From Galbula dea (lineage: Eukaryota > Chordata > Aves > Piciformes > Galbulidae), in contig VWZX01006105.1 of NCBI GenBank assembly GCA_013399015.1, positions 992,001-1,056,000 on the forward strand: a stretch of 64,000 bases of DNA, read 5' to 3'. The first letter of the stretch is position 1; every line of letters begins with the position of its first letter. This document shows, in pieces, positions 13,601-25,600 of this stretch. The notes beneath the pieces were generated by a model. It was not told where the DNA came from. It worked only from the letters and a program-made list of their open reading frames with translations, and made no database searches. A program made the translations under genes and the position numbers.

Positions 13601-16600
13601 GTAAATTGTGCCTCACATAAGCACCTGCTATAGCTAGTGTTATTCTCTGAGACCTGCTTGTAGCAAGGGACAGTGCCATGGGAATGATTTTTTGGATTGG
13701 TAGGAATAGAGTGAGATGCTGTTGGAAGGAGAGGCATGTTACAAGGCCGCTGGAAGCAGTAATAATGTGGATGGCAGCAACGTGGAGACTGTTCCTTCTA
13801 TTGCTTGGTCAGAGAATCATGTTTTGAGTGGAAAGGGGCCTTTAAAGGTCATCTAGTCTGCACCCCCTGCTGTGGGTAGGGAAGTCTTCCTCTAGATCAG
13901 GTTGCTCTCAGAGCCCTATCCAGCCTGGCCTTGAACACTTCCAGGGATGAGGAACATCCACAGCTTCTCTGGGCAGCCTGATCCAGTGTCCCCCACTCTA
14001 GAGTTTCTTCCTAGTATCTAACCTAAATCTACCTGCTTTCAGTTTGAAACCATTACCCCATATCCTATCACTGCACTCCCCAATGAAGAATCCTTCCCCA
14101 TCTTTCCTGTAGGCCCCCTTTAAGTATTGGAAGGCCACTGAGGTCTCCACAAAGCCTTCTCTTCTTCAAGCTGAACAACCCAAACTCTCTCAGCCTGTCC
14201 TCAAAGGGGAGGTGCTCCAGCCCCCTGATCATCTTTGTGTCCCTCCTCTGGGAGGGCATGTCTGTCTTATGCTGGGGACCTGAGGGCTGGACACAGTACT
14301 CTTGATGGGGTATCACCAGAGTTAAGGAGGAGAATTAGCTCTCTTGACCTGCTGGTCACACTTATTTTGATTCAGCCCAGGATGCAGTTGGCTTTCTTGG
14401 CAGCTGGGACTACAGGGCAGAAGAAGAGCTCAAGCAGCTCATGGGCTGTCTGCCAGAGGTGCACCCAGTGTGAGACTGAGCAGAGAGGGGTCAGGGAGCA
14501 GATCTCTGTCTTTGGAGCACGTCTGGGTGACGTGGCCTGTGTGCAGAAGCAGAGAGTCCTGCAGTGTCATGAAGGGTCCAGATCCCAGTGTGTCATCACT
14601 TGATATTGAATCCTCTCCCTGCATCTCTGTTGCTTATCAAAGACACAACGTTTTTCTGCAGGAGAATTCTCCCCAGAATGCTGCTTTCTGCTCTCTGCCA
14701 GAGAGTCTGGGATAGTAGAGGAACAGGGACCAATCTTTTTAATCTGGTGGATAGTGATAGGACTAGGGGAAATGGGATAAAGTTGAGCCAGAGGAGGTTC
14801 AGGCTGGAGAGTAGGAAAAGGCTCTTCACTCAGAGGGTGGTTGGGATCTGGAAGAGCCTCCCCAGGGAAGCTGTCTCAGCACCATGCCTGATGGAGTTTT
14901 AGAAGCGTTTAGATAATGCTCTCAAGGCACATGGTGTGATTCTTGTGGTGTCCTCCATGGGTTTAAGAGCTGGACTCAGTGACACTATTGGGTCCCTTCC
15001 AGCTCAGACAATACTGTGCTACACAACTGGAGACTTTGATCAAAAGGACAGCAAAAAAACCCCAAACAACAACCAAAGAACCCTGCAGTCTCTAACAACT
15101 AGACAAGAGTATGAAATCTTGGTTTTCAGGCTTTAGGCTGTTCTTTAGGTCATGAAGTTGGGAAAACCTCTTTCTTAAAAGCTTATTTATTCCACAGTTC
15201 CAAAATACAGGATTGCCAGTGTCTTTTCTTCAAAAGTAACTGAATCTGCCCGTCTCTGAGCTCTGCTGGCAAGGCAGAGAAGCCTGTTATCAATACATGA
15301 CATTTTCATGTGGGATTTGAAATGTGCTCACCCTGGGCCCCTGTAGCCTGGAACAAGTTGACTTCCAAGAAGAACTCTGGCTGTAGGTATGGGAAGGCAG
15401 TGATTTTCTCAAAATGTGTACTTTTGATGGGTTAGTATGTTCTCCATGAGGGAGCAGGTGCTGTTCCATAGCAGTGTGAGTAGCAGAACTTTATTATTTC
15501 CACATGAAAGGTTAAAATCAGGGCTGGAGCCAAATCTTGCTGCTGTCAAGCTGATATGTTGTGACTGTCCTGGTAAGGGATGTTGTAGAGGGATACAGGT
15601 CCAGCTGTGTGGGGATTTAGGTGGGATGTCTTAACTGTAGTGAGCTCTGTCAGTTTTGTGGGGCTAAGTGGAGCTGTCTATGGCTGTGTCATCATTAGTT
15701 ATTTTCTGTTTCACAGCAGCTGCCTGAAGCTGTTTGTGTCCTTGCTGTTAGGTGGGAGAAAAGATGGTATGTGTTAATGTACATCAAATATCTAGGCTAA
15801 TTTTCCTTTTTATTGCTAGTGCAGATGCACCTACTGCTATAGGGCATTGATTTATGGGTTAGGAGGACTCTTGCTTTAGGATCATTCCCCATCCTATTGC
15901 CACATGTTTTTTGACATCCTGTTCACCATAGCTAATCTAGTCTTCCTCCAGCACTGCAAGTACATGGGTGTGTTTTGGCAGCTTTGCAGGGGTGAGAATG
16001 AGAAATAATGTCTTCCTATGGCTGGATAACTGTTACTTCTTACCCTGCTTTTCAGGAAGATATTGGGACACAGGTAGAACTTGTGTATACCAGTTGGGGC
16101 AGTGATCTGGCAGTAGGATTGAGTGTTGGGATCTACTCTGGGCTCATCACTTTATGCAACTGGCAATGTGACATCCCAGCCTTAACAAACAGTGGTGTGG
16201 TAGGTCTAGGCAGAGCTGAAATGAACAGGATTCCAACACAAACCTTCTTCCTCCCTTCTCTCTCCATTAGTTGCCTGCACCTTACAGAAAATATATTTCT
16301 CTCCCCACTGCTGCTTAGTTTGGAGGGCCAGGAGCTGTGGCAAGAACCTGGTTAGGTATCTAGATTCCTTATAAACTGGCCCCAGCAAAGAGAAGTAATG
16401 TCTGCTTTACACTTAAACATATCTTCAGCTTCAGATCAGTGGTATAACTGCAGCTGGCTCCATGTGCAACATGCAAGAAACTATCTTGCACTTGATGATC
16501 CAAGTGTGGCTTGATATTTATAGATTGAGATTTAATGATGATCTAGTAAACAAACTGAGGGAACTTGCAAGTTTTTGTTGTAAACATTTCAGATATATTT

Positions 16601-19600
16601 TATCTCACACTGCATACAGCTGTTGCAGCTGTAAATATCTTTGGTCATCGTACCCTCATCTGACTTGAAATAAAAGCAAGTGTTTGCATATTGTTTGTGG
16701 TGGTTGGATTTCATTAGATAATAGAACTTGAAAGTAAACACTGGGCAGATCTCAGTTGGCACACTCTGGCAGACCTGCAGCTCAGGTACTGTGGAGCTGA
16801 CCTCTGCAAACACAGCTGTGGAAGAATTGGTGTTCCCATCTCTGAAGCTGAAAAAACTCATAGAACTAAAAATATCTTCTCTGTGTTTCTCCCTTCTTTA
16901 CCCTTAATCTCTTGTCTTGCAGGGAGCAGAAAGGAAGATCAGGGATGAAGAGCGAAAACAAAGCAAAAGAAAAGGCAAGTGCACTGACCCCAGCTCTCAG
17001 TTGAATGCCTGTAAGTAGAAGTTATTCCACTGGTATTTTAAATATTAGATCTTGTTTTGGTTACAAATAACTTGTGCTGTAGAAGTCTTTAAGTCAATCT
17101 TAGGCTGCCATGGAATAGTGTTTGTTTTAAGCAGTTGCTTATGGAACCATTAATTGTATTTTGCAGTGTACTGAGTCACTTAGGACTTCACTTCTACCTA
17201 TTTTTTCCTTGTCCAAGATACAACCCTGTTATCTTTTCAGTTGGATATGGTCTTTAGCAGTTGAAATAACAGGGTGAGCTGGAGCCCCTGCAGCTCTGTG
17301 TGCTAACAGGTGCTGGAGCTGTTCCAGGTGTTTCCAGCCTGGTCCTAAACTTAGGCTTTAATTTATGTTAAAAATGTGTTTATAACTGTGCAGCAAGGTG
17401 ATGGCAGCCTTGGGACCGAGCCTGCAGCCTCCCAGCCTTACAATCACTGTTCTAGAGCAAAGTGGACCTTGGTAAATAATTTCAATAGAAGTTGTGAAGG
17501 ATGTGAAGGCCTTGCCACTCCTAATATGTAAAGGCTGTGGAGCTTCATCTGACTGAGCATCTTTCCTTTAACTGCTGCAGGTGATTGCAACAGATCCTGT
17601 GTTCGGTTGGCCAGTTATTCACCAGCAAAGCTATGTAGAGGAAAATGTGTCTTCCTGTTCTTCATTTGCACAGGGCAGGTGCATGCTTTCCCTGGCTTTT
17701 GTCAGGGCTGTGCTATTAACAGTCCAACTGGTTCAACAAGCATGCACCTCACTGCTTGCTGGGCAGGATTTTCCTGACACAGCAGGTACAGACTGCTGGA
17801 GCAGCCTCAGAAGAATATTGTGCTGTGAGGGAACCTATTTGCTCAAGGGCAGTTGCAGAAAGGGCTGGGTTTTGGTTTTGGTTTTTGGTTTGGTTTTTTT
17901 TTTTCCCCCAAAGTACACAGTGAAAGGTAGGTTTAGCACATTGTTAGCATTTCATACATGTAGTAGCCCCACCAGCTCCCAAAAGATGACTGCATGCAGT
18001 CCTTTCCATAATGGCTGTAAAGTGCCAACAGTTTCAATACAGATCTCCAGGTTCTTAAGATTTTACAAAAGCTGCTTTCCAGTGTAAATTTCCTAGGTTT
18101 GGGCTAAGCCTGAGGTGACCTTTATTTTCCTGGAAAATACAATCCATTGCTGTTTAATTCTTGTGTGGGAAGTTTTTGATTGCTCTAAGCCATAAGCTTT
18201 ATAGTCACCTCCAGGATCACAAATGCCATGTGCACATCAAGAGCAGAAACAGTTTGTAGCTTCTGGACAAAGTTATTTTCTACAGGGATTGAACAATCTT
18301 TTAAAAAACTTAGTTTCACAGGAGGAAAAAAAATTCCACTAGGGACTTGAGAAGCAACGTGTTTTGCTTGCAGTTGATTTGACCCAAAATCAAAATGTTT
18401 CTGCTTGGTAAAATGAGTGGAACAAATGAATGACCCTGGTCTTCAGCAGGGGTCAGCTTGACATGAACATATCTGAAGTGCAGTTCAAGGCACCCCCTGC
18501 CTCACTGTCTCCCAGATGGGTCTTTGTGAGTGAAGTCTGCCTTGTGTCACGTCAGCTGGTGTGTTGTGAGAGTTGAAGTGCTCTGTGCGAGACAGTGCTG
18601 GTCCTGGTGGGGGACAGACTGGGCTCTGGCAGCTTGAAGTGATGAGAGTGATCAGGGAGATGAACAAAAAATATGTAAGTGTGGAATTGAAATGTAACTC
18701 TAAATGTAGCATCTTGCAAGAAACAGTATTTGTACCACATATATAGTGTGGTAGTCCTTCTGTGGTGCTTTCTCTGAGAGGCTCCCTGGTTGAACCACGT
18801 GGGTTGTAGGTTGTCTCTTTTTTTGTTGTCTTTCTGCTTTTCTGGTATGGGGGAGATCCAGCAACCTTTTGAGGGAATGGATAAGGAGGAGACTTGTGTG
18901 CTATAGCATTTTCCTCTGTTTGTATGGTTTGCTTGGTACACGGAAGAACTGTGTTCCTCAGTTGGGGTGAGTGGCCAGACCATTCTCCAGCCCAGTTTAA
19001 TATCTGAACAAAGTCAGAGAGCTCACTTAGAGAGATGGAGCAGACTCTTCCTCCTCTGAAATGAGCTATTTCCTCAGAGCCCAGGCCCTCATCTGAGAGG
19101 TAGATGACTCAGCTTCAAAATCCTCTACCACAAGAGCTTGCCCCTGTACCCTTGTACAACAGTGCGTATGCCTCTTAAATTATGTGGGAAAGCCACAGCC
19201 CCATAGGTGTCTTCACTATCTGTCTTCTATTCCAATCTTTGGTCTCTCTGCAGTTTCTGATGTCAAAGTGCCAATGCTTCCCTCACACAAACGTACAGAC
19301 ATCACCATCTTCAAGCCCTTCATGGATCTGGACACTCAGCCAGTCCTTTTCATTCCTGATGTTCACTTTGCAAATCTTCAGCGTGGTGCTCATGTAAGTA
19401 AAGCTTGTGGATGTGGGAAGGAGGAGGGCTGTGGAATATGTGAGCTCCAGATTCCATGAACCAGACATGGTATTTCTGAAACATCTCCAGACAATGGTTG
19501 AGTGAAGTTCAGGCTGATTTTTCTCTTGTAAAATCCACTGAGTTCCTGGTGTGCTGCTGTAGACCTTGGGCTTCTCCAGCCTGCTGCTGCAGGGCGAAAA

Positions 19601-22600
19601 GCCATTCTGTGGAACTGGCAAGCATGTCAGCTCCCTGATCTGCTGCCAGAGCACTCTGCCTCAGTGTTCCTGGAAAGTCCCAGCTGACAGGAAACTGGAA
19701 GGTAAAAAATTTGAGTGCAGCCAGGTTTCAAAATCTTGGAAGTTTCCTATGCTGGGAGTTCTGGCATGATCTGACAGAATCCAAACCTTACTTTTTAAGA
19801 GCATTGCCTAAACTACTAACAGAGCTGGAGGATAAACTTGTATCCATAAGGCTGACTTTTCTGCATGTTTCCTGTGAAGGCTGTAGTGCTGGGCTCTGTC
19901 AGAAGACTTTACACCAGTCCAGATAGAAGGCTGGTTAGCTCTGTATGCCCCTGTCTTTTTGATTTGAGGTCCTTTAATTTCTCTTTTCATAAAGAGGTAA
20001 AGTAGGTGCTCACTGAGTTTTGGAAGATTGAGCCAAAGTGACATTGGATACAGGTTTGAAAGATAATAAGAGGAAATTAATTCTGGTTCTAGATAAAATT
20101 TTCACAATCCTAAGCTTAAGTATTTGTGTCTTAACATGAAGGCCAATGTTTATTGTTTGAACCAAAGCATCTTACTTCTAGTAGTGTTACAGTGGCTGGC
20201 TCCCTACTCAACAGCCTTGTTTCCCCCTCTGTCCTGTACTGGTGTTCTTACAAGTGAGTTTGGTGCATGACTCATCTGCATGTCCCTTGCAGTTCCTGCA
20301 ATGGGCTCAGGGGTTCCTTCTCCTTTACCTTGATGCTGTTGGACCTCTGCTCATGCCAGATGCAGCAGGATCGTTGTTCCATGCCAGTGACACTTTTACA
20401 CAGACAAAGCTGTTGCTAAGTTGCTATTAACAGATGGCACTTAGAGGGATGGGGAGAGCATTGCTGACAAGACCGTGTTACACCAGCTAATGGGTCTGTC
20501 TTTCTGCAACTTTGTTTTGTAGCATTCAGAGCCCTCTGTAGTGTTTTCTGAGGACTGAATACCATTAAGGTTCTCCCTAGCTAGCTCATTCAGCATGTGT
20601 TTTTCTGCGTATGTCAAGAAAATCTCCCCTTTGTTTTAAAAGGTCCTTCCTGTTGCTTCAGAAGAGCTGGAGGGTGAAAGGTAAGAGCTGCACAACTTCA
20701 GTCTGCTGAACCCTTGCCCTCAGACAGAGGGACAAGTCCTTGTAATAGTATTGCTGCTAATTTTTTGCCTGTCAATGACAGCTCCAACCTGAAGAGGGGA
20801 GCCTATATTGGTGAAGAGGACTTTATTGCTGCTCCAAATAAGATGGCCAGAATAGAAGAACCAAAAAGAGGTATTGTTTTCTTTTTTTCAGAGTCTGAAT
20901 TACTGGAGTATTCACCATTGTGATAGAGATACATCTGAGATTAAGGAGTTGTTTTGCATTATTTTGGAGTATGCTTTAGTCTGATTTTCTGGCTTTGAAT
21001 AGTAGTAGAAAGAGTTTGCCTATCAGAATAAAGTTCAGCTCTGCAAATCTTTTACAATGTCAAAATTTCTGGAGTTTTCTGCCAGCTAGGACACTAATTG
21101 TATCTAACTTTTCAAGAAAGAGACTTAGGGAGGTGAGCATTTTACAAGTCTCCTTGGTGGATTAGGGAAGACAATTCATCATGTAATCCACTACAAAATA
21201 CTTCAGAAATCTCTCTAGAACTTTAAGCAATAAAGGCCAAGAACCAGTTTCGAGTATAAAACTGTTGCATCTTTCATGGTGGTGGAAAATGGGCGGTTTG
21301 CCACTGAGAGACAAACTGAGATAATATTCTTCTTATTTGTAATTAGTTGTCAACTTTTACAGTTTGTGGGATTGGATGTTGCTGTGGTATCATGCAAGGA
21401 GATGAGAGGTTCCTTTGGAGATGGTGTAGAGGATTGTGTGGCTGATGACAGTCATGTAGAAGGACCACCACAAAGCTTAAAGGATTAAAAGAGGAGGATT
21501 TAGCTTGTGATGTGGTAAAGGTTAACTTTAGCAAGTTTGACCTTAATGGGGCTGCACTTCTGTAACCTGGGTAAACTGGTAAGGAAGGGTGGGTTTTATA
21601 AAAGGAAATTAGAGGTCTTGGTTTTTCTTGTTACTGTATGCCATAAAACAAGACCCATGGCATTCTGTCTGCTTTGGCTGGTGTATCATCTGACCTGTGC
21701 TGTAGCTGAGTGTGTGTGCTGTCTTCATTTTTTTAAAATCTACAGTCCTTCTTTTTTAAACCTGCCATTAGCAGAGGAAATGCTGCACTGTCCTGAGTTC
21801 AGTTTGTTCAGTGAGATATGACAGTAATTGTTATGTATTGCAAGTGTCAAGGTGTGGCTTATAAACTCATAAACAATCCAGACTTCAATACTTGGTCATT
21901 AGAAGATGGATTAAAGACAGTGAAGTTGCTGAAGTCCAAGCTTTCTTGTCCTCATGGTTTATTCCTCAGCCTTAATGCAGTTTTTAATGAGGCTGATGTT
22001 ACAGACACTGACTCTCTGCTAGCTGAGAATGGTAGGGGTGCTTACCTAATTGGGTTTTTTGTACTTTCATTCCTCTCTTATCAAGAGACTAAATCAGTAT
22101 TGTGTGTTGGCCAGGGTGGTATGAGTATGACTGAAACATGGCAAGGGGTAGGAAGAGAGATGAGAGAGTGTAGGAAGAGCAGAGGACTGTACACAAAAGA
22201 TCTAAAAACGTGGAGGTGGCTTGGATGGCTTCACCTGCTCTGGTAGCATCTGTCAAATCATTTTATTATGTATCTTATGGCAGATGACCTGTGAGATATG
22301 GATTCCTAAGAGTCTCAGAGCTGTGTTTTGTTTCCCCACTTTTCTGTGTTTCAGTTATAACCCTTATTTTTCAAATAATAGAGAAAATAGTGAATAGAGA
22401 CAAAAACAAAAGCATTTTGCCAAGAAAGATGTTTGAGCATGCAGTGTTTCTGAGTGCAAAAAAGTGTGTAAAGGTATGTTTTGAGCTAACCTAGCTATTC
22501 ATGTTTGTGATCTAATCTTCAATGTATGTTGAATGTATGTGTGGATTTATCTTCATGAGATCTTCAACGTGTGTTACTCTGTACTTAGCCACTATCATAT

Positions 22601-25600
22601 GGAGATAACTTTTAAGGAGCAATTACCCAGTAAATTCCTCTCTGATTTGCTTTTCAGTGTTGCTGTATGTCCGAAAGGAGTCCGAGGAAGTCTTTGATGC
22701 ACTAATGTTAAAGACCCCGTCTCTGAAAGGTCTAATGGAAGCAGTAAGTAATAAGGCTGTTTTGTAGTCCTTGCCTCAAGTTTGAGGAAAAATTAGTGTA
22801 GTCCCTGGCTATCCAGTCCTCCTGTGCTGGACAGTAAGTCACAGGAGTTAGACTCTCAATCATAGCTTTTGTCCACATATTCCTGTTCTTCCATATAAGA
22901 AATATAAGGCTGATTTCCTTTCAATAATACAATAATAATGCTTTAATTTGTTATGAAGGGACTTCAGAAAGCTTCTCTTTTAAGTATTTTACCCCACATC
23001 TGTGAGGTCTGGGTGTAAGAAGGTATTTCTCAGCCTTTCTGGAAATCCAGATGTGTCAGGCTTGGTGGCTGGATACCTGAGATAGTCCCAGGTGCTGCTG
23101 GAAGGACAGCCTTCTAGGCTTGCTTCTTATGCAGGCTCTGCTTTGGCCAAGGTGCAGAAGTAGTTGTGTAGATCTTTTCTTGCATTTGTCAAAAAATAGT
23201 CAATAGGCTCCCAGTGTGGATGTTTGTAATATCAGAGAGGGTATTTCAATTAGAAGATGGCTTGTTTTCCAGCATGTGTTCAGTGTCTTGGGTTTATTTC
23301 AGCCTTCCAAAGACTTGTTTGGGGGACCTCCCCTCCCCCTTAATAACCTCCTTATGAAGAGCTCCAAGTCCAAGTTTCTGAGTGTGCTTGAAGAGTTTTA
23401 TGTATCTGTGCACACATGCATGAAATTGCTCTCTAGTACTTCACTTCCAAAATAGCTTTCCACTACCCCTAGTGCTGCAAGGGAGATACAGAGCTTAACT
23501 CTGAGGAATGGTGTCATGTTTGGCATGAGCTCAAAGTGACGTTTCTGGCTGTCTCTAACTGTGACTTAATGCCTCCTTGATGCTCAGAGGACAGAGGCTT
23601 TGGGGCTTGTCATGGTTTAACCCCAGGCAACTGCTTGCTTACTCCTCCCTGCCTCCCTGGTGAGATGAGAAGGAGAATCAAGGTGTGGGTGGGGAATAAA
23701 ACTTGTGGGCTGAGATAACAACAGTTCAGTAAAAAAAAAATCATAATTGTAATGAAAAGATAACAAAGAAGGAGAAACAAATCAAGAAAGACAAGTGACA
23801 CACAGTGTAATTGCTCACAGCCCACTGACCAGTGACCAGCCAGTCCCTGAACAGTGACTGGGGCCTCCCAGCCAACTCCCCCCAGTTTATATACTGAGCA
23901 TGACGTTCTGTTGTATGGAATATCCCTTCAGGTCGTTCATGTCAGCTGTCCTGGCTGTGATCCCTCTCTGCTTCTTGTGCACCTGCTCAATGACAGAGCA
24001 AGGGAAACTGAAAAATCCTTAACTTAGGATAAGCAGTACTTAGCAACAGCTGAAACATCAATATGTTATTAACTGTAGAAGCTACCAGGAAGAAAATTAA
24101 CTCTCCCAGCTGAAACCATGACAGGGCTGTACAGCCAGGTCTTGTTAGCTTTGGGTTCCAGAGAGGGTTCTGTAACTTGAAGCTCACTCCTGGCTGTGGA
24201 GATTTGCCAATGCAGGCAGGGTGGAGGTAAGGGTTAATAGGGAAGGGGGATTGAAGGCTGTGAAGTCCTCCCTTACCCTGTGGTCTTGAAATGAAGCTGC
24301 GCCATTCTTGTTTCACTTGGACTGCTTAAAGCAAGGAACCAAGAGCTCAGAACTGTAGTTTTTACTGTGACTAAACTCCCTGTGCTTTTGCATCCTGAAA
24401 TGGCATATTGTTTTGATACTTGCTGTCAGTGTGAAAGAGGAATTTGCCAAAGTAAACCAGGCTTGGGTTACTGACCTCATGACTTTCTGCAGGTTTGTAT
24501 GGAGGTTTGCTGTGGTCAGTGTTTGTGGCTTCACACTGAGGTCACCCTGATTGGTAAGGGGGACATTTCTGATCAGCTCCTGTTCTTATTCTTAGCAGCA
24601 GAGGTCTTTGCTCTGTTGCTGTTTTCTTCCTGCACCACCTGCTGTGATGAGTAGTTTTCACCTGATCTCTTTAACACTGAATTTGAAAATGGTTTTTGAT
24701 ACACTAAGAGAACAGACAACCAAGATAGGCTCTCTGAGAACCAGGGTGTAGGGTGGGGGTTTTTTATGTGTGGGGGAAGGGGGGTGCTGTATGAGAAGTC
24801 AGGCCAGGTTTAGAATGTGATTAAATTTTTTGCCCAGAAGTTGGCAAACGGCAGAAAAAAGTTTCTCATCTGTAAGTTTATGCTATAGTTCAGTGTTTAG
24901 TATTGTCTTTATAAAGCAAAGCAGTCATTTTCATCTGCAGACCTCTTTTTGTTCCTATTCTGTAGAGAAGTTAAGTGCAAGACAGTCTGCTTGCCTCACC
25001 AATGCTTGTTTTCTTTTGTTCTAGATATCTGACAAGTATGATGTGCCTTTTGATAAAATAGGAAAAATCTTCAAAAAATGTAAAAAAGGGTGAGTATGTC
25101 CCTATGCAGCAACTGTCTGAGAATATGAACTCCCTTTTTGAAACCTGCAGGTAAATCTGCTTTATAATTCCTCCATGCACTGCATGTAAGCAAATGCCAT
25201 TTGCAGACGTGTGTGTGTGTGCATGCAGTACACTAATCCTATTCCACTGTCGTTCACAGAGCAGAAGACTGTAGAAGGGTCTTAGAGAAATATGTAGTCT
25301 GACTTCCTGGGTGCATATAAGTCATGGAACCTCTCTGAGTTAATTGCTGTTTGAACCAGAGTTGTTTCTGTCAGAGGAATAAGAGTTCAGTTTGTTTAAA
25401 GATTCCCACTGACAAAGAGTCTACTTTAGCCCAGGTTAAATTGCTCCAGTGGCTAACTATACCTGCTATGTCTACATTTGGCTGCAATTACTAAACCTGA
25501 TAGTCTTTTTGTGTGATAAATTGAAGAGAGCTTTACTTGCAAAGTATCCATTCCTCGTAGAGGCTGTGCTCAACAGTGCTTTTATTTTGTAATTTATATA

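Noticed and set aside
21818..22246. 142-residue plus frame within a GRHL1 intron.
   Set aside because: Does not match GRHL1, lacks matching splice sites and has no recognisable domain.
25209..25226. TG dinucleotide run in the last-but-one GRHL1 intron.
   Set aside because: Too short to call a microsatellite of interest.
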